Shown here piece by piece: positions 10,721-20,260 of a stretch of DNA of 64,000 bases (position 1 is its first letter; each line of letters begins with the position of its first letter). The stretch is from Hemileia vastatrix (taxonomy: Eukaryota; Basidiomycota; Pucciniomycetes; Pucciniales; Zaghouaniaceae): NCBI GenBank assembly GCA_030280995.1, contig JASXTE010000008.1, positions 9,739,712-9,803,711 on the forward strand, written 5' to 3'. The notes below the pieces were generated by a model. It saw only the letters and a program-made list of their open reading frames with translations, was not told the origin of the DNA and did no database searches. A program made the translations under genes and the position numbers.

Positions 10721-11983
10721 ATGAAACACCTCTCTACTAGGAGGCTACTTCACTCAACAATGAATGCTATTACTTTTCTTTTAGTTCTTTACTATAAATA
10801 TGACTCTGATTTGGAAGATTCTTTAGCTTATATGTGTTTTCTTTCCAAAAAGTGTTACATCATCACCAGGGGGCCAAATCTTTATCATGATCCCCAATAT
10901 GATCTGGCCTCCATTCTAAACATTCCTCATTTAAACTTCACCCAACTTTTTAGAACTTCTCCCGATTCTTTCTTCAAACTTTATCAACTCATCTCCAATC
11001 ATCCTATCATACATCACAATTCCCATAACAAACAGCATAATCCTGCCATTCAACTTGCTGTTGCACTATGTCTCTTTGGCTCAAATGGAAATGGTGCTGC
11101 TGTAAGACGTTTGGATAATCTCTTTAACATAGGATATGGTACCGTGATATTATACACCAAGTGCTGTATGATTGCTATCCTTTCCCTCAAGTCTCAAACA
11201 CTTGCTTGGCCAACTCCAGAACAGCGACTTGAATCCTCTCAAGTAATGCAAGCTGAAGGTTTCCCTGGCTGTGTAGAATTTGTTGATGGCACAACTATAC
11301 CTATGAGTCAAAAGACTGCTCATGATGACAACCATTATTTTGATCACAAAGAAAGGTTTCTTCAAAATCTTCTCCAATTTTTCATCCTTCATAAACGAAC
11401 TTTTTATCTTCTTTCTAGATACTCTATTGCTGTTCAATTTGTATGTGATTTCAATAAAAAATTTATTGCTTTTCATAGTGGCTGCCCTGGCTCATGTCAT
11501 GACTCTTCCATCTTCCAAAGAATGAGGATTTCTCAAACCCCTGACTCATACTTTGACAAATCTCAGTACCTCCTCACAGACTCAGCATATGCAAGTGGGA
11601 AGTACATTATACCTGCTTTCCATGGTGAAACCTTAGAAAATGACCCCAAAACTAAATTTAATTATCACCTTGCCCAATCAAGAGTACAAATTGAACATGC
11701 TATAGGTATTTTAAAGGGACGATTTTCTAGTCTTCGGGAGCTCAGAATCCAATTTCAAAAAAAATTGGAGATCAAAACTGCAAATCATTGGATCATGACT
11801 TGCATTATACTCCACAATATCCTAGCTGATTTAAAGGATGAGTGGAATGATCTTTATGAAGAAGAGGTTCCTGAACCAGCACCAGCTCTCCCCTCCCTTG
11901 AATCACAAAACATTCATTCAACCAGCATACTCTCTGTCATTATTCCTCTTACTCTTCAAAATTTCTCTTCACCACCCTTTTAA
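10721..11983 (+). CDS. Harbinger-type DDE transposase (H2)
   Basis: DDE_4-family transposase. I chose the Met at 10721 because homology to H1 begins soon after it; an upstream in-frame Met at 10634 is possible. Catalytic residues are visible in EFVDGTT, GSCHDSSIF and RVQIEHAIGILKGRF, so the DDE triad is complete. An intron equivalent to that of H1 is expected at 11356-11418 (GTTTCT...TTTCTAG, 63 nt). Because it is a multiple of three and lacks stops, the frame stays open even when unspliced. The spliced protein is about 400 residues. It sits next to the left inverted repeat, as expected for the autonomous element, and is the best-preserved gene of H2. Activity is likely but cannot be shown here. 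Confidence 0.88.
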   Translation: MKHLSTRRLLHSTMNAITFLLVLYYKYDSDLEDSLAYMCFLSKKCYIITRGPNLYHDPQYDLASILNIPHLNFTQLFRTSPDSFFKLYQLISNHPIIHHNSHNKQHNPAIQLAVALCLFGSNGNGAAVRRLDNLFNIGYGTVILYTKCCMIAILSLKSQTLAWPTPEQRLESSQVMQAEGFPGCVEFVDGTTIPMSQKTAHDDNHYFDHKERFLQNLLQFFILHKRTFYLLSRYSIAVQFVCDFNKKFIAFHSGCPGSCHDSSIFQRMRISQTPDSYFDKSQYLLTDSAYASGKYIIPAFHGETLENDPKTKFNYHLAQSRVQIEHAIGILKGRFSSLRELRIQFQKKLEIKTANHWIMTCIILHNILADLKDEWNDLYEEEVPEPAPALPSLESQNIHSTSILSVIIPLTLQNFSSPPF

Positions 11984-12369
11984 ATTATTTTTTTACTCTC
12001 CAAATGTACTCTTTGTGTACTTTATTCACTTGGTTTGGTATTTTGGTTTGTTGCATATTCATTTTTTTTTTGGAATTTACGGTGAATATCTTTTTTTTGG
12101 ATGGCTCATTAGTTTTCTTTCACCAGCTCAACATGAAATCGCATATTTTGTCAGTGATTTTTTTTTTCATTCATCACTCATATCCTTTTCATCCTCTCCT
12201 CAAACATCACTCAAATATTTCTGTTACTATTATTTTCTCAACTCAACTCACCAGGTAAGACTTTTTTTTCTTTTTTCTTGTTTTTTATTTGCTAATCATG
12301 AATTTTTTTATTTTGCTTTTTTTTGTTTTTTTTGTTTTTTTTTTCTTTTTTTTTTTTTTGTAAGTCCTT

Positions 12370-12985
12370 TTTTTTATTTTCAAGGTTAGAATAATAATTT
12401 TTTTCTCTTTTTTCTCTTTTTTTTTCTTTTTTTTTCTCTCCTTCACCCCTTTTCCTCTCTCTTTACCTGCCTCAAGTCACTCCTTCTCCCCTCTCTTTTC
12501 CTTCTTCAAGTCCCCCTTATTTCACCCTCCTTGCCTGTCCCAAATCCCCCCTTTTCCCCCTCTTTAGGTGCCTCATGACCCCCCCTTCCCCTCTCTTTAG
12601 GTGCCTCAACTCTCCCCCCTTCTCCTCTCTTTACCCGTCTCAAAACCCCCCTTCCCCCCTTTTAGGTCCCCTCCCCCCCTTCCACTCCCCTTTAGCCACC
12701 TCTACCCCCCCCCCCCTCCTTCTTAATGAACAATCGCTAAAGATCGTTTGTTAAGGAAGAGGAGGGGCTAGAGAAGGCTTAAGGGGAGTGGAAGGGGGGT
12801 TTGGAACATTTAAAGAGGGGTGAGGGGGGGGATTTCGGTTGGATTTCTGGGAATTAAGGAGGGGGTTTCAGGGGGATTTTGAGACAGACAAGGAGGGGAT
12901 TTGAGGGTGGTTTTGAGGCAAGGAGGGAGGGATTTTAGAGGTGATTTCAGAGAAAGAAAGGGGGGGAAAGGGGACTGTTATGGGA
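12370..12985. repeat. Polypyrimidine/polypurine foldback
   Basis: About 350 bp of C/T-rich sequence (12370-12722) is followed by about 240 bp of G/A-rich sequence (12747-12985). The two arms are imperfect inverted repeats around a centre near 12735. Near the centre TTCTTAATGAACAATCG faces CGTTTGTTAAGGAAG. Further out CCACTCCCCTTTAGCC faces GGCTTAAGGGGAGTGG. Within the left arm, short units of the type CTCTCTTTAGGTGCCTCA recur. Flanking sequence (12004-13480) is T-rich with no supported gene. Confidence 0.85.
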
Positions 12986-13489
12986 GTTAAAGAGGGGTTA
13001 CATATTTTCTAAAAAACATACTAAAATGTAATATTTTTTTTTTTGGCAGAATTTTGGAAAAAAAAAACAATTACATTCTGTTATGGTCATTCCTTGCAAA
13101 TTACAAAACAAAAAAGGTTTAGATTTTAATTTTTAATTTTTTTTACAAATAATTTTACTGAATTAATTTTTTTTTTAATTTATTTGTTCTGATTTTTCTT
13201 TTACAGATTTTTTTTATTTTTTATTTTTATTTTTTTATTATTTTGACAGGATTTTCTGTGAAGGTTTTTTATAACCAAACTTCAGGTTTTCTTTTGTATT
13301 TTTTTTTTTTTGAAATAATTTTAACTGAAAATTTTTAAATTTTTTTTTGTTTTAAAATTTTTGTTTTATTTTTTTTAAAAGGATATTGCTTTAAATTTTA
13401 TTGTAAAAGATATTATTATGTGAGTTTTTTTTAAAAAAATATGTGTTGAATTTTTTTTTTTAAACTTAAATTTTTTTCAGATCAAAAAA

Positions 13490-14777
13490 ATGTCTTCTTC
13501 TTCAGATTCACCCCTTACTTCTCTATCATTTCCATCTTTATCCTCTTTATCATCTTCATCTTTATCATCTCTATCATCTTCTTCAAAATCAACTTCAATA
13601 CAATCATCTTCTAAAACATCAAAAAAATATAATGATAATCAGTCTCCTCAGAATAAAAGATATCTGAAAAAAAATTTCTTCTTCTAAATCATTCAAAAAA
13701 ATTAAAGATAATCAGTCTCATCAGAAGAAAAGATATCTGAAAAAAAATTCATCATCTAAATCATCAAAAAAAAATTAAAGATAATCAGTCTCATCAGAAG
13801 AAAAGACATCTGAAAAAAAAATTCTCTGTGAAAGTTATTTTTGTCATATCCCAAACATTTTTTTTCATAAAAATAAAGTAGATAAAAAAATCAATATCTG
13901 AAAAAATTACCAGAAGATATTGAATATCTAACCAAATTTGGAGATGATCGAGTTGTTGCAGTTATCAGTAATACTTATAAAGCTCAATTGATTTTGGAAG
14001 TTCATTCATTTGATGGTGTAAAAGATGAATCTTTTAATCAACCATGGGTCTTATCATAACTCTTTATCAAATGGCTTTGGTTCAATTACCTATAAGGAAT
14101 ACGAATTTGTTGGGTGGTATCATGATTGGATTTGTATGGAGACCAGGTTTTGTTAAATGATATTCTCTTGGTATGTCTAATAATTTTTTTTCCATTCTTA
14201 ATATCATTTCACTTATTTCATTTATATAGACATATATTCATTGCTCAAGAACATCACTAAAGATCAAAAAGATGGAGATTTTTGCTTATGGGACACTCTA
14301 CCTTCCTTTAACTCTTTTCTTGCTCTTTGACTCAAAAAGCTCTGTAATAAAGCATTTGAAAAAAATCATGAACTTGCAACCAAAGTTGGAATACCAAATT
14401 GGTGTGACTCCAAATGGGAAGATATCACCCACTAATATCTTTTATTTTCTAATGTTATTATCACTCATTCTGGATTCCACAATAGGATTCATATTGATAG
14501 GAATTACGCCAATTTTCATACTTTTGGTATATTCTCATATATCAATCCAATAACTGGCCAACCAATACCAACTCCAGCTAAAATTAAAGGACATGGTTTA
14601 TATTTTCCAGACCACTGGTTCATAATTGATTTTGGTTTGGGAAATGGTATCATCAAAACTATTTGGAATTCTTCTAACAATATTCATCAAACGACCAAAG
14701 CTCCTCCTGGTTTGGAATCCTGTCAAGATTTAACACATTTTGGTTGCTCATTTCAAATCAGTCATAAGTTGATTTAA
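13490..14777 (+). pseudogene. Tet/JBP-like 2-oxoglutarate/Fe(II) dioxygenase relic (H2)
   Basis: Family role: oxidation of 5-methylcytosine/thymine in DNA with Fe(II) and 2-oxoglutarate. The serine-rich N-terminus starts at Met 13490 (MSSSSDSPLTSLSFPSLSSL). A repeated lysine-rich segment follows (13603-13830). Then QMALVQLPIRNTNLLGG..., resembling the usual QMAL..LP-rnt..G.M.GiGWRpG pattern, appears at ~14070-14160, followed by an intron (about 14170-14230). The core holds iron ligands H-I-D at 14490-14498, FGIFSYINPITG, the distal histidine in NNIHQTTKAPP (14685-14687), and LTHFGCSFQI. The usual 2-oxoglutarate-binding arginine of the TR-x-G motif is histidine here. Several frameshifts and stops break it. 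Spliced, it would face the SANT gene tail to tail, as in H4. Confidence 0.7.
13603..13830 (+). repeat. Coding tandem repeat, about 70 bp x 3
   Basis: Three successive units each encode a version of SSKSSKKIKDNQSHQKKRYL plus a short lysine tail. Length changes in A-runs shift the frame from one unit to the next, which ends the first ORF at 13687. The segment lies between the serine-rich N-terminus and the dioxygenase core and would form a basic linker. Confidence 0.8.
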
Positions 14778-15149
14778 AGATACAACAAGGTAAAGAAAGA
14801 AGGTAAAGTTAATCAATTTAAAAAAACTTTATCTAGATCCAAAAAGTATGGGGATTAGAGTTGTCATCAAAAATTTTATATTTTTTCATAAATTTTTAAT
14901 AAATATTTTTTATATATCAATTTGCTCAAGTAAAGTGATGAGCCAACAACCTTTGGTTGTATAACAGGTAATCATGATAACATTTATTTGTTTCATGAGG
15001 TTCCTCTAGCCTATAACTTTGGAAAGTGCCAAACTTTTGTTTCTAGATTTGATCTGCATTTTGGCTTGAGGAATTTTCATTCTTTTATACTAGGGAAATT
15101 GATATATATTAGATATTTATTTAATAATTTATGTAAGTATATTAAATTT

Positions 15150-15570
15150 AGATGACTTCCACCCCTTACTTCAATAAAATGCAGGGGGGGGATATTGTCA
15201 AATTTTCAAATCTGACATGTGAAATTGATGACTTATAAAAATTTTGGTGATACCCACCCCTTTCTTCAACAAAATGCAGGGGAGAGTATTGCCAATTTTT
15301 TAAAACAGATATAGAATTTTTTTGACTTGTAAATTTTTTGGTGATACCTGTCCCTTACTTCAATAAAATCCATGGGGGGTTTGCCAAAATCTCTTATAAG
15401 ACTTGTGGAATTCTTGAAATGTAAGAATTTTGGGGATACTGGTAAAATGCAGGGGGTGGTAAAGCCAAAGTTTCATATAAGACTTTCAAGATTCATGAAA
15501 TGAAAGAATTTTGGTGATACCCACCCCTTACTTCAAAGAAATACAGGGGTGGGGGATTGTCAAATTTTCA
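15150..15570. repeat. GC-rich hairpin units between convergent genes (H2)
   Basis: Four to five degenerate units of about 90 bp carry ACCCACCCCTTACTTCAATA followed within a few bases by AAATGCAGGGGGGG, so each can fold with a C4-6/G4-7 stem. The stretch lies exactly between the ends of the Tet-like and SANT genes. H4 has the same kind of units at 43270-43440. A role as a terminator or transcript-end barrier is an inference. Confidence 0.75.
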
Positions 15571-15726
15571 AAGGAGACATGAAAATTATATTTAAAAAAA
15601 GAATATTTAACATTAAAATACGAAAATTCAAGTAATGATTGATAGAGTAATGAAATACAGGAAATTATTGTAAATTTTATGTACAAATAAATATGAACAG
15701 TTGAAGTGTGAGAGAAATAAAACAAA

Positions 15727-17129
15727 CTAGTCATCCAACAATTTCTTTAAAAGTTCAATTTCCTCAACAGATTTATTAGCTTTAACACATTCTATCAAGA
15801 AATCTTTCTTTTTGGAATTTTCTTCATGATCAAACTTATATTTCATCTGCTCTAATAGGTTTTGATGTTCAAGTGTTTTCTCCTCTTTTTTTGATTTTTC
15901 AATACTTAGAGTTAACTCAAACTTCTTCTCCTCCAAATCTTGGGCCCAACCATCCTCCTGTAAAGATAGCTAGTACTTCCTCTCCTCCAAATCTTGGGCC
16001 TGATCATCCTTCCGTAAAGAGAGCTCGTACTTCCTCTCTTCCAAATCTTGTAGCCTATCATCCCTCCTTAAAGAGAGCTCGTATTTCTTCTTTTCAAAGC
16101 TTAGAGTCTCTTTAGAAATTTCTACTTGTTCTAGAGTGATAATAAAAATTAATATAAAGTAGAAGAAAAGTAGAGTAAATTTATAAGAGGTATGGTATCA
16201 CTTATCAGCATCACATTTCTCTAAAAATGTTCCATAGACAATAAAGGGGTCGGTGATGAAGTATCACTTTTTTGTCTTCTTTGTCAGTGGAAATTTAGAC
16301 CACATGAAGCCCTACGCTTCTTGTTCAATTTCATATTTTCCTCTTCATCATTGTCACTACCTTCAGACTCAGTTGATTGAGGATCCTGGGTTTGTTTGTC
16401 AGCCTTTTAAGATATAAGAAAAAGATAAGTAAATAAAAAATAGATATGATAAGATAAAAGAAAAAAGAAACAGACCTGAGTTAGATTTGGTTGGGTTAAA
16501 TCACCAATAGGATCTACAGAAAAGCTATCTAGATTTGTCTCATTCAAATGAGGGGATGCTTGAGTGGAGGAAGAGGATGGGAAAAGATTTGCTTCAACAT
16601 CATGTTCGGAGATAGGATCTTCTCCATCCAACATGTTTACTGGATTAACATTGGCTCGCTCTCCAAAAATTGCATCCATCTCTTTAAAGTAAAGACATAA
16701 AGATTCAAGTTTATCTTCTATGGATTTGATACCCTTAGTTATAACAATGTTGGTAACCCCAAAACCAGTGGAAGATGAAAGAGCCTTTGCCTTCTTGTAT
16801 TTGGCTCGGTAATTCTTGAAGCGTTCAAACATCTGTTTAGGCAAAAGATCAATCCTTCCCTTGGTTATATTCTGTAATTCATTTGCCATTAGAAGATAGC
16901 AATTAACTTTTGATGCTGGGGGCTGTCCTACTTTAGTTGCATACTCAGTACCAAAACAAGAATCATAGTTAGATTTGGTTTTCAGCCAGTTGATAAGATT
17001 GAGATGATCATCTTTTTTTAATTGAACGGTCTTAGATTTCTCGGCTGAGCAGGGGAAAGAGGGAGTAGCGGGATTTGAAGAACAACTGGGTGATGGCTGC
17101 CTTTGAGAAGAACTAGGACCAGGAGGCAT
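15727..17129 (-). pseudogene. Myb/SANT-like DNA-binding protein gene (H2)
   Basis: Putative second transposon protein; Harbinger elements usually pair their nuclease with a Myb/SANT-like DNA-binding protein needed for transposition. I chose Met at 17129 (MPPGPSSSQRQPSPSC); longer upstream translation is hydrophobic noise. Exon 1 runs to 16476 and has KKDDHLNLINWLKTKSNYD, QMFERFKNYRAKYKKAKAL and MDAIFGERANVNPVNMLDG. The intron is 16404-16475. Exon 2 is acidic then basic, with an in-frame stop at 16284-16286, and its donor near 16205 reads AT instead of GT (H3 and H4 have GTAAGTGATA). The last exon ends at 15727 and encodes charged repeats of the type RDDRLQDLEERKYELSL followed by a coiled coil. 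Clear homologues in H3 and H4. Probably recently inactivated. Confidence 0.72.
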
Positions 17130-17534
17130 GTTAAAATATAAATGAAGATGAAAAGGAGCAGAAACAAGTAGATGAGATAGCAAGATGAAAAGGAGCAGAA
17201 ACAAGCAGATGAGATGGTGAGGGGTTCTGAACGGATAGAATGGACAGGATGGGATGAGAATGTGAGTGTGCAGCAAGGTAGAAGGCATATCCAGAGAGTA
17301 GTCCAAGATGTGGTTATGGCAGAAAGTAGGTCAAGATGTGGTTATGACAGAAAGTTGTCCAAGATGTGGTTATGAAAAATTGAGTAAAAAAATGTCAGAT
17401 AAGAGGAGAACATTGACATGTAAAGTGTCTAATAACCCAATTATTAGCAAAAATAATTGCGGAAGATAATTGGGGTATGCAGATTATTTTCTGCAAATAA
17501 TTTAATTGCGGATTGGTCAACATTGATACCCCCT

Positions 17535-18279
17535 AATGAGTGTATTAAAATATAATAAAATAAAATCAATTTTAAAAAGTACATAATATAACATAAAATT
17601 AATTTATACTGAATTTTTTTTAATATTTTATTCAAAAAAATTTAATATTTATATGCAATTTAAGTTTTTGTATGCATATTCATTATTTCATTGCATATAA
17701 ATATTCAATATGGATTTTGCATATGCATATTCAATATGAATTTTCATATGATTATTCAATATGAATTTTATGCATATTTTTTTGGATGAATATTCAAAAT
17801 TATTTTCATTACATGTATGATTTCTCATTTTACATTTCATACTGAATACCACTCAGAAAGTGAATATTCAATTTCACTTTTCGTGACTCAAAATAATGTT
17901 ACATGACTAAAAAATATCAAAAAGTGAATAAAAAAATTCAATTTATAATATTTCTCTGTAATGCTTAGTTTTTGAAATTCTGGTAATTTTTTTCAAACAA
18001 TATTAAATATTTAAATATGATTTTTAATATGTTTCAATCTATTTTAAAAAGTAATAAATTAGATTAAAAATATCACTTGAAAAATTGAAAGTTTTAAATG
18101 AGTTTTCAGCTCCATCCTGAACTATAATTTTAAATACTGAGTCAAAATTATGTGCTTAAGGTGTAAAGTGTTTGTAATAATTACTGAAACTTTTTCATTA
18201 AAGATTTAAGATGAGTTCATTTCACTTTCATTATGATAACACAAAAGATTCAGCTAGGTTTGTACAATAGTTCAAGTTG
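17535..18279. other. AT-rich spacer with TGCATATTCAATATG repeats
   Basis: After H2 the sequence is AT-rich. At 17660-17800 the word TATTCAATATGAATTT recurs four or five times with drift (tandem, partly palindromic). No gene is seen. Confidence 0.6.
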
Positions 18280-18398
18280 TTTTTCAAGCACATTTCTGTA
18301 TGAGTTCCATCAAAGTTCAGTCTGAGTTCTATCTGAGTTCCATCTGACTTCAACTTGAGGACTTGCTTGCAAGTCCTCCCCAAATATTGTGTGGTGTC
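18280..18398. mobile_element. Fragment of the CACCACA MITE family
   Basis: Similar to the MITE at 38237-38486. It shares the GAGTTCAGTCTGAGTTC and CTGAGTTCCATCTGA series and the terminal GGACTTGCTTGCAAGTCC followed by CCCAAATATTGTGTGGTG. Only the right-hand end is recognisable; the left inverted repeat is missing or decayed. Confidence 0.6.
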
Positions 18399-18902
18399 TA
18401 GATGTCCATGGATGTTTCAAAGAGCTCATCTAGAGCTCTGGACTCAATAATAGACTAAGTATATCACTAAAAATCTAAAAAAAATTAGAGATGATAGCTA
18501 CACATCTAAATAAAAATACCGAGATTTTTGTAGCCCGCGCAGCCCTAATATTTGAACTGAAAATTATTGAAGTCAAGCAATTTAACAAAATCATAAATTC
18601 ATAAAAATACTAATAAAAATCATAAAAAATATTAGAAAAATCTGGAATAATCTGGAAAAATTTATTTTATTCCTGGAATTTCTTTTCCATACACCTTTGA
18701 GCACATGAAAAATATTCTTGACTGTAAAATTAATGTTTTAAACTGAACCTTAAAATAACCAATTTTTGCTTTATAGCCATACAACTTTCTTCATTATAAA
18801 ATTAATATGAACACAGAATTATCACTTAATACCACCAAATGAATGTCTTACAGTAAATTCTATAGGCTTTAAGTGCTCTACTTAACTTTAGAATTCCACA
18901 AC
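18399..18902 (-). mobile_element. Decayed LTR related to G1
   Basis: Follows the G1 LTR in order: AGAGCTCTGGACTCAATA (G1 has GACTTCCGGACTCAAT), then GTAGCCCGCGCAGCCCTAAT (G1 has GTAGTCTGCGCAGCTCTAAT), then the ATTGAAGTCAAGCAATTT and TTCTTGACTGTAAAAT blocks, ending TTAGAATTCCACA (G1 ends GGGCTACCACA). Both the left part and any partner coding region are absent, so it is probably an old solo or truncated LTR. Confidence 0.6.
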
Positions 18903-19029
18903 GTTTGTTATTAGAATCTTAGGTTATCAACAGTGGGCTATCTAGTGCTGGATGTCTTGTTACTGTAAACTTGCTAGTTAAAAACTTCAAAAAATACAAA
19001 TTTCAATAAAAAATAATATAAAATAACTT

Positions 19030-19235
19030 ACACCGAAAAATATCAAGTGGCACATGCTAGCAGGTGGCAATCCCTATATTCAGTTTTGATTTAAGAGTAA
19101 ATTTGACTTGATGTTGCGCGAGCTAATGTGCTCATTGTTCATTCCGCAGTCCTTCCAGAAGAATTACAGCTGAGCAGAATTTGAGTTAAGTCAAAGATAG
19201 GGATTGGCACCTGCTTTCAGGTGCCCATGTTTTTT
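19030..19235. mobile_element. Possible small inverted-repeat element
   Basis: The two ends are inverted copies: CACATGCTAGCAGGTGGCAATCCCTAT at ~19047-19073 faces ATAGGGATTGGCACCTGCTTTCAGGTGCCC at ~19197-19227. The right end is itself a hairpin (GGCACCTG, CTTT, CAGGTGCC). No coding capacity and no convincing target duplication; a MITE is the best guess. Confidence 0.5.
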
Positions 19236-20260
19236 TTTCCGGTGTTAGTGATTGAATGTTTTTTTGGAAATAATAAAATGAATTAGGATGGTCTACTTAA
19301 CCAGAATTCAAAACTTTCATTTTGTTTGAAATTTTATTGAGAAAGTTATGTTGAGATGAAAGGTGCCGGATACCTTGTTCCGGCCGCTGTACACCTGTTA
19401 TTTTGATGTACTGATTTCAAGAAAGTCTTCAAGTTTTTCAGCAAGCATTTGTAATTTATCTGTACATAAAATGAGACATTGGACATTGACGCGATATCAA
19501 GGCAAGAATGCCAGTTATGTAACCAGCAAGGTGCTAATTAGCATCGGAGGGATATAAGATTTGAGCCTGCCACTATATGAAACCAATTGCATGAACCTAT
19601 AACTCGATGGCTCTCACTCTCACTCTCATTGAGCTACAATGTTTCAGTCAAGGGTATGAGCCTGCGAATTTGTAAAGGTTTTCTATTCTGGTGAAGTATC
19701 ATCTTTTGACACACAGCTCTTCGGATTATGATTGCCAATGTACGACAGGCTTCCAAGGCTAAAACAATAAATTCAATTAGGATGATCAAATATCACATTA
19801 GTACAAATATCATAATTACAATGAAATATTATATTATGTCATTTGGCTCCAAGAAATTATCTTAATTTTACATCGCTAAAACACCCTATATACGCAACAC
19901 AATCGAATCCATCAAGACTTATAACGTGTGCGGAGGCTCATTTATATTGAGAGTTGATTAAGGAGATAATAGGATAAAACACTATAGTAGTAAAGAAGTT
20001 GGAAGGGAAGGAAGTGTCAGCACAAGGAAAAATAAAGTATCTTTTTACTTCGTAACCAGATACATAAATGCTTCAGATTTGATAATATGGACACAAAACA
20101 TGTGATAATAAACTTTTCTGAAAAGTTATCAAACTTATTCAAGTGATAAATTTTCTGAAATCAAAAACAGATAATAGAACACCTTTCTCAGAGAAGAAAA
20201 TTCTTTGCTTTTTTCCGTTCCAACTTTCCAACACTTACTTTTATTATCGGTTGGAAAAAG
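19236..20260. other. Upstream region of the host gene
   Basis: More balanced base composition than the surrounding TEs. No TE end or tRNA is recognised. It should contain the promoter, and possibly a first exon, of the gene that follows. A short ORF at 19363-19557 is not supported by homology or by splice context. Confidence 0.35.

Larger units (their letters stand above)
10342..17534 (+). mobile_element. H2: composite Harbinger-like element with Tet-like cargo
   Basis: A 7193-bp element. The left end is AGGGGGTATTAATGTTCAGG and the right end, read inward on the minus strand, is AGGGGGTATCAATGTTGACC; both then contain ATCCGCAATTA. Direct AAT flanks lie at 10339-10341 and 17535-17537. Order: transposase (+), C/T-rich then G/A-rich foldback, Tet/JBP-like relic (+), GC-rich hairpins, SANT-like gene (-). 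The ends differ in a way that repeats in H3 and H4: the transposase end has TGTTCA and the SANT end has TGTTGAC. This supports one element rather than two chance neighbours. Confidence 0.75.

Noticed and set aside
12004..12389. Phe-rich hydrophobic ORFs after the H2 transposase
   Set aside because: Encoded by T-rich low-complexity DNA; they resemble membrane proteins only by composition.
15873..16115. Plus-strand ORF with SSPPNLGP repeats
   Set aside because: Antisense of the charged repeats in the SANT gene's last exon.
19560..19680. Possible tRNA or tRNA-derived SINE
   Set aside because: Short words such as GAGCCTGC recur, but I could not build an acceptor stem, anticodon arm and T-arm.
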